Of a stretch of 59,629 bases of DNA, positions 15,072-23,085 are shown piece by piece (the stretch's first letter is position 1; each line of letters starts with the position of its first letter). Below the pieces are notes generated by a model. It was not told the DNA's origin. It searched no databases and worked only from the letters and a program-made list of their open reading frames with translations. The stretch comes from an uncultured Collinsella sp. GTDB taxonomy: Bacteria; Actinomycetota; Coriobacteriia; Coriobacteriales; Coriobacteriaceae. The translations under genes and the position numbers were made by a program. The stretch is from positions 1 through 59,629 of the forward strand of contig UQWG01000006.1 in NCBI GenBank assembly GCA_900544645.1, written 5' to 3'.

Positions 15072-15515
15072 CTAAGCGACGCCGGAGTAGCCGAAGCCTC
15101 CGTTGCCACGGTCGGTTTCGTCTAGTTCTTCTACTTCTACGAGGTTGACCGTGGGGACTTCTTGGATGACGAGTTGGGCTATGCGGTCGCCTTTGTTGAT
15201 TTGGATGTTGTTGGAGGGGTCCAGGTTGATGAGGATAACCTTGAGTTCTCCTCGGTAGTGGGCGTCGATGAGGCCTGGCGTGTTGACTATAGACAGGCCC
15301 TGCTTGATGGCCAAGCCGCTGCGGGGCTGGACGAAGCCGGCGTAGCCATCGGGCAGGGCGATGGCCAGCCCGGTAGAGACCAGACGGCGTTCGAAGGGCT
15401 TCAGGACGCAGTCCTCGTTGGAGCGCAGATCCAAGCCGGCATCGGTGGGATGGGCGTATTTGGGAAGCTCGACGGTGGGATCGAGACGCTTTATGTTGAC
15501 GGTAATGTTGGACAT
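15072..15515 (-). CDS. dut: dUTP diphosphatase
   Basis: The 147-aa trimeric dUTPase turns dUTP into dUMP, keeps uracil out of DNA and supplies dTMP synthesis. All five family motifs are present: DAGLDLRS, PRSGLA, LIDAHYRGEL with the catalytic Asp, KGDRIAQLVI, and the C-terminal RGNGGFGYSG lid. AAGGTGA precedes the ATG. It follows nrdR by 4 nt, so the two nucleotide-pool genes are probably one transcript. Confidence 0.95.
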   Translation of the reverse strand: MSNITVNIKRLDPTVELPKYAHPTDAGLDLRSNEDCVLKPFERRLVSTGLAIALPDGYAGFVQPRSGLAIKQGLSIVNTPGLIDAHYRGELKVILINLDPSNNIQINKGDRIAQLVIQEVPTVNLVEVEELDETDRGNGGFGYSGVA

Positions 15516-15519
15516 GGAA

Positions 15520-15963
15520 TCACCTTAGCTTGTCAAGCTCTTGCAGAAACTCATCGACGTCTTTGAAATCGCGGTAGACCGAGGCAAAGCGGATGTACGC
15601 CACCTTGTCGATCTTGGCCAAGCGCTTGAGTACCATGTCACCCAACTCATGGGACGTAACGGCCGTCAGCGTGCGAGAGCGCAGCTCGATCTCGATGTCA
15701 TCGATAATCTCATTGAGCTTCTTAGTGTCGATATCGCGCTTGATGGTGGCGCGCATCAAGCCGACGAGCAGCTTATTGCGATCGAACCGCTGCTTAGTTC
15801 CGTCCGACTTAATGACCTCAATTGGGTCTTCGCATCGCTCGAACGTTGTAAAGCGGTAGTTACACGAGCAACATTCGCGACGGCGCTTAATGGTGTTATT
15901 TGACTCCTGCATACGGGAATCAACGACGCGGGTATGTGCCTTGCCGCATTTGGGACAGCGCAT
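15520..15963 (-). CDS. nrdR: transcriptional repressor NrdR
   Basis: NrdR (147 aa) represses ribonucleotide reductase genes in response to ATP/dATP. The N-terminal zinc ribbon (MRCPKCGKAHTRVVDSR and ECCSCNYRFTTFE) holds the four Cys. The ATP-cone follows (VIKSDGTKQRFDRNKLLVG). The length is standard. GGAGGTACC lies directly before the ATG. It is coupled to dut. Confidence 0.96.
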   Translation of the reverse strand: MRCPKCGKAHTRVVDSRMQESNNTIKRRRECCSCNYRFTTFERCEDPIEVIKSDGTKQRFDRNKLLVGLMRATIKRDIDTKKLNEIIDDIEIELRSRTLTAVTSHELGDMVLKRLAKIDKVAYIRFASVYRDFKDVDEFLQELDKLR

Positions 15964-16014
15964 GGTACCTCCTCTTAAACGCTAACAAGGGTACCATGCG
16001 CAGCGCGATAATGA

Positions 16015-16464
16015 TTACGAACGAGCAGGAACCTTAAGATGCGCACCGGAGGCGAGCGAACCATGCTCCAGATGATTGACGTTACGGATCATGTCGGAAG
16101 TCTCTTGCGTGGAAAGGCCATCGATTGGATATTCCTCGGCAAGCGACCAGAGAGAATCGCCAGGCTGAACGCGAACGGTCTCGTAGGTAACGTTGGAAAC
16201 GGACTCGGCATACGCGGCGTGACGAGCGCTAAAGACCGACATAGCGAGGACAAAGAAGAGCGTAAGCGCAACGGCAACGGCGACAATCGTCGGAACCTTC
16301 AGGGCAACGCGAGCCGGCGCGACTACAGCCTGCTGATTGCGAGCGGGCTTTACGGTCAAAGGCTGAAAGCCGGAGCGGCCACCCTGAACAACCGTAAAAG
16401 TGGGTTCTGCAGGCGTCTCGAGCTTAAGGGCGAGGTTTCCCTGGACCATATTCGTTGCGTTCAT
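16015..16464 (-). CDS. LysM-domain membrane protein, YneA-like SOS division inhibitor candidate
   Basis: The protein has about 149 aa: a cytoplasmic N-terminus, one membrane helix (VAVAVALTLFFVLAMSVF, about 60–80) and an extracellular LysM domain (about 95–148, YETVRVQPGDSLWSLAEEY ... HLKVPA). In Bacilli the same design, encoded next to lexA, is YneA, which halts division during DNA damage. The gene is divergent from lexA, and three LexA boxes lie between them, so SOS induction is likely. The division role is inferred. The second of two ATGs (16464) has the better spacing from AGGAG. Confidence 0.8.
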   Translation of the reverse strand: MNATNMVQGNLALKLETPAEPTFTVVQGGRSGFQPLTVKPARNQQAVVAPARVALKVPTIVAVAVALTLFFVLAMSVFSARHAAYAESVSNVTYETVRVQPGDSLWSLAEEYPIDGLSTQETSDMIRNVNHLEHGSLASGAHLKVPARS

Positions 16465-16535
16465 CATGTTCTCCTCTCGCGTGTTTTGCTGAGAACAGTT
16501 TTATCAAGCCGCGCGGACAAAAATGTCTAGCGCGA

Positions 16536-16547
16536 GAACGAATGTTC
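16536..16547. promoter_or_regulatory. LexA box 1
   Basis: GAACGAATGTTC fits the Gram-positive SOS box GAAC-N4-GTTC. It is the box nearest the LysM gene. Confidence 0.75.
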
Positions 16548-16563
16548 GGTTATTATTATCTTC

Positions 16564-16575
16564 GAACAGTTGTTC
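16564..16575. promoter_or_regulatory. LexA box 2
   Basis: GAACAGTTGTTC is a near-perfect inverted repeat (CGAACAGTTGTTC in context), the best of the three boxes between the LysM gene and lexA. Confidence 0.88.
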
Positions 16576-16591
16576 CTGTCAAGCAAAATTC

Positions 16592-16603
16592 GAACATTTG
16601 TTT
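16592..16603. promoter_or_regulatory. LexA box 3
   Basis: GAACATTTGTTT, with CGAAC before it, is one base off the consensus. It lies 25 bp before the lexA start and probably mediates autorepression. Confidence 0.78.
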
Positions 16604-16627
16604 GACATGGGTAGAGAGGATGCCCTG

Positions 16628-17272
16628 ATGGCTCGCAAAATTACCAAGCGTCAGCAGCAAATTTACGACTTCATCAAGGAATATCAGCAGGAGAAGGGTT
16701 ATCCGCCCAGCGTGCGCGAGATGGCTTCTGCCGTGGGCCTTTCCTCCCCCAGCACCGTGCACGCCCATCTATCTGCCCTGGAGGCACGCGGGCTACTCAA
16801 GCGCGATGCCACCAAACCGCGCGCTCTGGAACTCTTTAACGAGGACGGTTCCTCTGTCTCAATTTCTAAATCTGACGAGCCCACCGCACCTCGCGGAACG
16901 GTCTCACTACCGCTCGTTGGTCGCGTCGCGGCTGGGATTCCCATTCTGGCCGAGCAGAATATCGAAGACACATTTACTATCCCGACCGAAATCGCCACTG
17001 ATCAGGGTTCCTTTATCCTTGAGGTGCATGGGAGCTCAATGATCAATGTCGGTATCTTCAATGGCGATTACATCATCGTCCGTGAACAAAAGAGTGCCAT
17101 GAACGGCGAAATTGTAGTGGCTATGATTGATGGTTCAGCGACCGTCAAGACGTTCTACAAGGAGCAGGGACGCGTACGCCTGCAGCCTGAGAATGACACC
17201 ATGGAGCCTATCTATGCAACGAATCCCGTTATCTTGGGCAAAGTCGTCGGCTTGATGCGCCGGTTCTCGTAA
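16628..17272 (+). CDS. lexA: SOS repressor LexA
   Basis: LexA (214 aa) represses the SOS regulon and cleaves itself when RecA filaments form. The winged-helix DNA-binding domain is at 1–65 (KGYPPSVREMASAVGLSSPSTVHAHL). The cleavage site A102–G103 lies in GRVAAGIP, and the catalytic pair is S137 (HGSSM) and K174 (ATVKTFY). The ATG at 16628 follows AGAGGA. The frame is open upstream through the LexA boxes but is not used. The stop overlaps the next ATG (TAATG). Confidence 0.96.
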   Translation: MARKITKRQQQIYDFIKEYQQEKGYPPSVREMASAVGLSSPSTVHAHLSALEARGLLKRDATKPRALELFNEDGSSVSISKSDEPTAPRGTVSLPLVGRVAAGIPILAEQNIEDTFTIPTEIATDQGSFILEVHGSSMINVGIFNGDYIIVREQKSAMNGEIVVAMIDGSATVKTFYKEQGRVRLQPENDTMEPIYATNPVILGKVVGLMRRFS

Positions 17273-17975
17273 TGCAGAAACGCATCACCATCTTTGATAC
17301 CGTCCGCGGGCTTACGATGATTTCAATGGCAGGTTTTCACGCTTGCTACGATCTTGCCTACCTGTACGACTGGGATATGCCCTGGTTTACCCAGACTGTC
17401 TTTCAAGACATCTGGCGCGCCAGCATCAGCTGGATATTTTTGTTTATCGCGGGTTGGATGTGCACGCTCTCACGCAACAATGCTAAACGAGCGGCCAAGT
17501 ACGCAGCCGCAGCTTTGGTCGTCTGGATCGCAACAACGCTCGTATCGGTCGACGATTCAGTGAACTTTGGCATCATTTATTGCATGGCGGCGTGTACCGC
17601 TGTGGCAGCCGTAACACGACCGATGCTTCAGAAAGTGCCCAGCACGTGGGGCATTGCGATATGCCTCGCTCTCTTCGCAGCGACATGGGGCATCCCGAAA
17701 TCGACCTATTCATTCCCCTATTTGGCGTGGCTAGGATTTCCCGACCCTGGTTCGTTTCAGGCGACTATTATCCAATCATCCCGTTCATATTCATGTATCT
17801 CACAGGATACTTTGCTGCGCGTACCGCTCAAAGATGTGAACATCCCGCCCCAAGCTGGGCCTACGCCAATCCCGTCCCGGCGCTCGCCAGCCTTGGACGT
17901 CATGCACTCCCCTTTTATCTGCTGCATCAGCCCATCATTCTGGGCATTTTGGAGCTCGTCTACTCGGTGCGATAA
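17272..17975 (+). pseudogene. frameshifted DUF1624/heparan-acetyltransferase-like membrane protein
   Basis: The N-terminal part (17272 to about 17750) reads RITIFDTVRGLTMISMAGFHACYD with several helices, typical of DUF1624 acyltransferase-like membrane proteins. Near 17745–17752 the frame is lost: the family's C-terminal part (SGDYYPIIPFIFMYLTGYFAAR ... PFYLLHQPIILGILEL) continues in another frame to the stop at 17975. Restoring one G in CCCTGGTTC would give a single 234–235-aa protein. The cause could be true decay or a base-call error. It is translationally coupled to lexA (TAATG) and overlaps the convergent hflX end. Confidence 0.8.
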
Positions 17976-19249
17976 CGCTCGAGCCGCGGCGCGATACGGG
18001 CCGGCAGCTTCGCCACAATACGAACGCCGTCCTCAAGATATTCCTCGTGCAAAAGGGTTCCCTGCTCATGCACCAGCGTGATGAGCGCGCCCTCACGATA
18101 CGGGATATCAGCGGAGAGCAACACATCGGTGGCAGCCGCCTCACGAGCAATACGGTCGACGAGATCGTCGAGTCCCTCGCCCGTCTGGGCCGAGAACAGC
18201 ACGGCCTCGGGATAGCGACGACGGAAACTTAATCGATCAACGCTATCGAGAAGATCGATTTTATTGAATACGGTCAGCGTTAGGCGCTCTCCGGCGCCGA
18301 TTTCATCAAGCACGCGGTCGACAGCCTCCAGCTGCCGTTCATAGTCCTCGTCAGACGCATCTACGACTTTGAGAATTAGATCGGCACCCAAAACCTCGGA
18401 CAGCGTCGATTTAAAGGCATCGACAAGACCATGCGGCAGCTTTTGAATAAAGCCGACGGTATCGGTAATCGTCATGCCGCGACCGCCAGGCAGGCGATAT
18501 GAACGCGTCGTCGGGTCGAGCGTAGCAAACAGCTTGTCCTGCGAAAGTACCGTAGAACCGGTCAGACGATTGAGCAACGTCGATTTACCGGCATTGGTAT
18601 AACCAGCTAACGCGACGCGAAACGCCGGTGACTCAATACGACTCTTGGATTGAACATCGCGACGCTGTTCAACCTGCTTAAGCTCACGACGAAGCGCAGC
18701 GATCTTATTACGAATGAGGCGACGGTCGACCTCGAGCTGGCTTTCACCCTGACCAAAGCGTGAGCCGATGCCGCCGCGCGTCTGTTCCTTGGCGAGATGG
18801 CTCCACATGCCACGCAGACGAGGCAACAGATATTGAAGCTGTGCCAGCTGTACCTGTAGGCGTCCCTCACGCGTCTGAGCATGCAGGCCAAAGATATCCA
18901 AGATCAGTGCCGTACGGTCGATAATCTTAACCGGTTCGCCCACGGCTTTCTCCAAATAGGATTGCTGCGAGGGCGTCAAGTCGTCGTCAAAAATAACGAC
19001 ATCGACATCCATGCGATGCACCAGGCCGCACAGCTCTTCAACCTTACCGGAACCGATAAACGATTTAGGATACGGCTTTACCAAACGCTGAGACAAGCGA
19101 GCCACGCACTGGGCCCCAGCCGTATGGGCAAGGCGCTCCAGCTCATCGAGCGATCGATCGAGTGGCCATACATTGTCGCGCCACTCAACACCAACTAAAA
19201 TGGCACGCTCGGGCTCGGGTGCCGTGGGAACAAGGGGGAAACGGGCCAT
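17960..19249 (-). CDS. hflX: GTPase HflX
   Basis: HflX (429 aa) binds the ribosome and splits stalled 70S particles under stress. The N-terminal HflX domain (about 1–190, with the glycine-rich GMWSHLAKEQTRGGIGSRFGQGE) precedes the G domain with G1 GYTNAGKS (216–223), DTVGF and NKIDLLD. The start codon overlaps the miaA stop by one base (TAATG), so it is translated after miaA. Its 3' end overlaps the convergent frameshifted gene by 16 bp. Confidence 0.95.
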   Translation of the reverse strand: MARFPLVPTAPEPERAILVGVEWRDNVWPLDRSLDELERLAHTAGAQCVARLSQRLVKPYPKSFIGSGKVEELCGLVHRMDVDVVIFDDDLTPSQQSYLEKAVGEPVKIIDRTALILDIFGLHAQTREGRLQVQLAQLQYLLPRLRGMWSHLAKEQTRGGIGSRFGQGESQLEVDRRLIRNKIAALRRELKQVEQRRDVQSKSRIESPAFRVALAGYTNAGKSTLLNRLTGSTVLSQDKLFATLDPTTRSYRLPGGRGMTITDTVGFIQKLPHGLVDAFKSTLSEVLGADLILKVVDASDEDYERQLEAVDRVLDEIGAGERLTLTVFNKIDLLDSVDRLSFRRRYPEAVLFSAQTGEGLDDLVDRIAREAAATDVLLSADIPYREGALITLVHEQGTLLHEEYLEDGVRIVAKLPARIAPRLERYRTE

Positions 19250-20187
19250 TAGGCAGCCTCAATACGATGCAGGATATCCTCAACGACCTCATCGATCGTA
19301 CATTCATCCATATCAAACCACACGATACGGTCATCGCGCTTAAACCACGAAAGCTGACGCTTGGCATAACGACGCGAACGCATCTTAATGAGTTCGCGAG
19401 CCTCATCCATGCTAATCACGCCATTGAAAGCATCGATGATCTCTTTATAGCCAATTGCCTGCATCGAAGTCAGGGCATCTCCCAGCCCCTGGTCCATAAG
19501 ACCGCGAACCTCATCAACAAGACCCTGTTCAAACATCAGATCAACACGCAGGTTAATGCGCTCGTAGAGCACCTCACGATTACGCGTCAGACCAAACCAT
19601 AGGGCATGATAATGCTCGCGCGGAACACTAAACTGACTTTTTTGCTTTGCATAGGAGATACCATCATCATGCATCTCGAGCGCACGAATCACACGGCGCA
19701 CGTTATGGGGATGAATAACAGCAGCCGATTCTGGATCGCGCTCGGCAAGCAGCGCGTGCAGCGCTTCCTCGCCTATGCGCTCGGCAAGTTCCTGATACCC
19801 CGCGCGACGATCGTCCTCAAGCTCGCCCGAGGGAAAATCCATCTCATCCAGAGCGGCCTTGAGATACAAGCCTGTGCCCCCGCAAAACACTGGTAGGCGG
19901 CCCTCGCCAAGCAAACGCTCAACATGCACACGAGCGTCAGCCTGATAAAGCGCAGCAGAATATGCCACACCCGGCTCTACAATGTCGACGAGACGCAGCG
20001 GCGCCGTACACTCATCGGGCGCCATCTTTGCGGTACCGATATCCATGCCGCGATAGATTTGCATCGCATCGCACGACAGCACTTCGGACGAAAGACGAGC
20101 TGCCAAACGATCGGCAACATCGCTCTTACCAACCGCCGTCGGACCGACGATCGCAACGGCGGAAAGACCTGCCCCGGGAGCAACCAT
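19249..20187 (-). CDS. miaA: tRNA dimethylallyltransferase MiaA
   Basis: MiaA (312 aa) adds a dimethylallyl group to A37 of tRNAs that read U-starting codons. The P-loop GPTAVGKS (15–22) and the substrate motif SCDAMQIYRGMDIGTAK are clear. Later blocks include CGGTGLYLKA, HNVRRVIRALE and the tRNA-contacting SMQAIGYKE. It overlaps miaB and hflX by one base each (TAATG), forming a miaB–miaA–hflX unit in which MiaA makes the substrate for MiaB. Confidence 0.96.
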   Translation of the reverse strand: MVAPGAGLSAVAIVGPTAVGKSDVADRLAARLSSEVLSCDAMQIYRGMDIGTAKMAPDECTAPLRLVDIVEPGVAYSAALYQADARVHVERLLGEGRLPVFCGGTGLYLKAALDEMDFPSGELEDDRRAGYQELAERIGEEALHALLAERDPESAAVIHPHNVRRVIRALEMHDDGISYAKQKSQFSVPREHYHALWFGLTRNREVLYERINLRVDLMFEQGLVDEVRGLMDQGLGDALTSMQAIGYKEIIDAFNGVISMDEARELIKMRSRRYAKRQLSWFKRDDRIVWFDMDECTIDEVVEDILHRIEAA

Positions 20188-21557
20188 TAGCGCGGCTCGC
20201 CCACAACGGAGCCAGACAAATACCAGGTCTTGGCAACGTCAACGTCAACATCAACGATCTTGCCAACAAGCTGGTCGATGCTGTAACCCTCTGGGATAGG
20301 CGCATGCACGGTCTGATTCTTGGGACTCTTGCCCAGTAGCACCGCGTCATTCTTTTTGCTCGTTCCCTCAATGAGCGCCGGAACCACAGTATGAAGCTCA
20401 CCCTGGTTATACTCGTGTGCCGTGGTCTCGATAACCTTAACCAGGCGGTTGAAACGCTCGAGAATAACCTCATGCGGCGTAGGATCATCAATCTCGGCGG
20501 CCGGGGTACCGGCGCGCTTGGAATAGATGAAGGTATAGGCCTGAGCATAGCGGACCGTCTCGGCAAGTGAGAGCGTCTGCTCAAAGTCATCTTCAGTCTC
20601 GCCCGGGAAGCCAACGATAATGTCGGTCGAGAGCGCGATGTCGGGCATGCGGTTGCGAATGCGATCGACCAGGCCCAGATAGTCCTCGCGTGTATAACGG
20701 CGATTCATCTCTTTGAGGATCCGCGTCGAACCTGACTGGACGGCCAGGTGCAGCTGCGGCATAACGGCAGGCGTCTCGGCCATGGCGTCGATGGTCTCGG
20801 GCAGCAGGTCCTTGGGATGCGAAGACGTAAAGAAGATGCGCTCCACGCCCGTATCGCCCACGGCGCGCAGCAAGTCGGCAAAGCGCGGCTTACCAAACAA
20901 ATCGCGGCCATATGAGTTAACGTTTTGGCCCAGCAGCGTAATCTCACGCACGCCCTGGCGCACCAAACCGGTCACCTCGTCGACAATCTCCTCGAAGGGG
21001 CGGCTCTTTTCGCGACCGCGCACGTACGGCACGATGCAGTAGGTGCAGAAGTTATTGCAGCCCGTCATGATGGGCACCCAGGCGTGATACTGCGTCTCAC
21101 GGTGCCACGGCATACTCATGGCATCCGTATCCTCATGCTCATTGGTGCGGATATGACGCTTGCCGTCCAGGAACGCCTCGGCAATGAGCTCGGCCACATG
21201 TGCGATGGAATGCGTGCCAAAGATGACATTGACGTTATCGACGTTGGTGAGCAGACCCTCGCCATCGCGCTGCGCGATGCAACCACCAACGGCAACCACG
21301 CGCTTGCCCGAAGGCGAAGGCGGCAGGCTTTTGCAGGAATTACACTGACCGTATAGGCGAGTATCGGCGGCCTCGCGCACGCAGCACGTCATGAACACAA
21401 CGATATCGGCATGCTCGGGATCGAGCGCCATGAGGCAACCACACGAATCGAGCAGACCGCTCACGCGCTCGGAATCGTGCTGATTCATCTGGCAGCCAAA
21501 GGTGCGGATAAAGTAGGTTTTACCGGCAAGAATATCGCGTACGGAACGCTGGTCCAT
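20187..21557 (-). CDS. miaB: tRNA-2-methylthio-N6-dimethylallyladenosine synthase MiaB
   Basis: This 456-aa radical-SAM methylthiotransferase converts i6A37 to ms2i6A37. The auxiliary cluster Cys are C22, C58 and C93, and the radical-SAM cluster is CNNFCTYC (C167, C171, C174). A TRAM domain closes the protein. ATG at 21557 follows TAGGA by 9 nt. ATG at 21563, adding two residues, is too close to it. The upstream open frame to 21752 crosses spoVS and is ignored. It is one of three paralogues in this window. Confidence 0.95.
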   Translation of the reverse strand: MDQRSVRDILAGKTYFIRTFGCQMNQHDSERVSGLLDSCGCLMALDPEHADIVVFMTCCVREAADTRLYGQCNSCKSLPPSPSGKRVVAVGGCIAQRDGEGLLTNVDNVNVIFGTHSIAHVAELIAEAFLDGKRHIRTNEHEDTDAMSMPWHRETQYHAWVPIMTGCNNFCTYCIVPYVRGREKSRPFEEIVDEVTGLVRQGVREITLLGQNVNSYGRDLFGKPRFADLLRAVGDTGVERIFFTSSHPKDLLPETIDAMAETPAVMPQLHLAVQSGSTRILKEMNRRYTREDYLGLVDRIRNRMPDIALSTDIIVGFPGETEDDFEQTLSLAETVRYAQAYTFIYSKRAGTPAAEIDDPTPHEVILERFNRLVKVIETTAHEYNQGELHTVVPALIEGTSKKNDAVLLGKSPKNQTVHAPIPEGYSIDQLVGKIVDVDVDVAKTWYLSGSVVGEPR

Positions 21558-21606
21558 GTGCATAAGTCCTAACGATGGAAGGGAGGCGAATCGAGGCAAG
21601 CAGAAG

Positions 21607-21924
21607 CTATGCCACAGGCTTAACATCATCCATGACGACGTTATCCATAGCAGCTCGATTAATCTGATGAACGTAAATAGAAAGTCGGATGGCCGTGCGC
21701 GACTCCCCGTTAATGAGGATGTCGGAGAACACGGGCGCGCAGGAAATATCAAAACCGGTTGGAATCAAAAAACCGCGCGCGATAGCAACGGCCTTAATGG
21801 CCTGGTTGACAGCACCGGCGCCGACACACTGGATGTTGACGGGTACACCATCCTTGACCATGCCAGCGATGGCGCCGGCAACGGACGCGGGCGATGATTT
21901 GCTTGATACCTTCAGGCAATCCAT
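21607..21924 (-). CDS. spoVS: SpoVS-family protein
   Basis: The 105-aa protein matches stage V sporulation protein S, an Alba-like fold: CLKVSSKSSPASVAGAIAG, the highly conserved GAGAVNQAIKAVAIARGF, then ISCAPVFSDILINGESRTAIRL. In Bacillus SpoVS affects sporulation and nucleoid or septum events. Here it occurs in an apparently non-sporulating lineage, so its role may be nucleic-acid binding. CAGGAG precedes the ATG at 21924 by 8 nt. It lies between a GHKL ATPase and miaB. Confidence 0.92.
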   Translation of the reverse strand: MDCLKVSSKSSPASVAGAIAGMVKDGVPVNIQCVGAGAVNQAIKAVAIARGFLIPTGFDISCAPVFSDILINGESRTAIRLSIYVHQINRAAMDNVVMDDVKPVA

Positions 21925-21998
21925 GAAGAAACTCCTGCGTTTAAAAGTACGTTTTAACTGCAATAACTTTATCGTACCGAGTGGACTCGGTAAAGGCA

Positions 21999-23084
21999 CT
22001 ATTCCTCTTTGGCAAGATCGAAGGTCACGGTGATTCGATCACGCGAAACGCGAATCTTTGGGTCGCCGCAAAGGTTGAGATAGTACCGGTCGGCAAGGTC
22101 ATTAAAGTCGCGCTCCACAGCGCGCGAAAACTGTGCCATGTCATCCTTAGCAATACGTAGCCCGCGACGATCCTTCGCGAGATCAACAGGAGCCGGCGCA
22201 TGCGAAGACGAATCACGCTCGCGCAGCAGACGCGCGGTCACACCGCGAACGGGCTTAATCTGCCCTGCCAAAATGCGATGTGCCGTGCGCTCGGACATCC
22301 CAAGACCCAAACCCGAGCAGATACGGATAAAGTCCTCGGCATCAGAGGCAAGGCCTAAACGATCGACAACCGGAAGCTCGCTCTCGTCATCAATGAACAG
22401 GAGACGCGACGTATCTAGCCGACTTGACGCCTGAGCATAAAGGGTCGCGGCAATCTCAGACGGAGAACCAAGATAGACATCGCAACCACGCAACTCCTCG
22501 AGCGCAAACTCACAGGCAGCGCGAATAATATTATGTGGACCGCGAGCACAGACATAACGTCCATCCTCATCCTTGACGGCCTGGGGCCAGCTAGACTGAT
22601 CGGCGCGCTCACTGAGGCGGTCGGCCGCAACGCTCACCTTAAAGGCTGAACCAAGATCGACACCGGACGTGACCACACGGGCCTCGTCGGTGTTCTGCTT
22701 GATCGAAAACAATGCCATGCCACGACCGTGAACGCCCCAACGGTCCATCTTCATGCTCTCGAGCTTGGAGGTAACGCGAGCATCGAAGATTCGCTCTTGC
22801 ATATCCTGCGGAACACCCGAGCCGTTATCCAGAAAGACAAGCGTGCGGACGCCATCTTCCTTGGTCGTAGCGAGAAAGACCTTGTCGGCGCCGGCATCGC
22901 GAGCATTACGGAGCATTTCGATGACGATATCCTCGACATGCTGAATGTCGTGCTTTGCCTGGCGCCGCTCGGCCTCCGAAACGCGGAGGCGGACATACCC
23001 CTCGCCAAGGTTCTCCTCGACGCGAAGGTTGCCCTCCCCCGACATCGACGCGATAAATGAGATGAGCTCGTTCGCGTCGCTCAT
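21999..23084 (-). CDS. GHKL-type ATP-binding protein
   Basis: The 361-aa protein has an N-terminal GHKL (Hsp90/histidine-kinase/MutL-like) ATPase: N-box E56-MLRN-A-R-D63, G1 motif DNGSGVP (86–92) and G2 motif GVHGRGM (117–123). No His-phosphorylation or sensor domain is present. The C-terminal ~200 residues contain DDESELPVVDRLGL and a stretch resembling a small helical DNA-binding region (SERTAHRILAGQIKPVRG), but I cannot name a family. The start lies 1 bp after the rny stop and spoVS follows, so it is probably a partner of RNase Y or SpoVS. The function is unknown. Confidence 0.8.
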   Translation of the reverse strand: MSDANELISFIASMSGEGNLRVEENLGEGYVRLRVSEAERRQAKHDIQHVEDIVIEMLRNARDAGADKVFLATTKEDGVRTLVFLDNGSGVPQDMQERIFDARVTSKLESMKMDRWGVHGRGMALFSIKQNTDEARVVTSGVDLGSAFKVSVAADRLSERADQSSWPQAVKDEDGRYVCARGPHNIIRAACEFALEELRGCDVYLGSPSEIAATLYAQASSRLDTSRLLFIDDESELPVVDRLGLASDAEDFIRICSGLGLGMSERTAHRILAGQIKPVRGVTARLLRERDSSSHAPAPVDLAKDRRGLRIAKDDMAQFSRAVERDFNDLADRYYLNLCGDPKIRVSRDRITVTFDLAKEE

Positions 23085-23085
23085 G

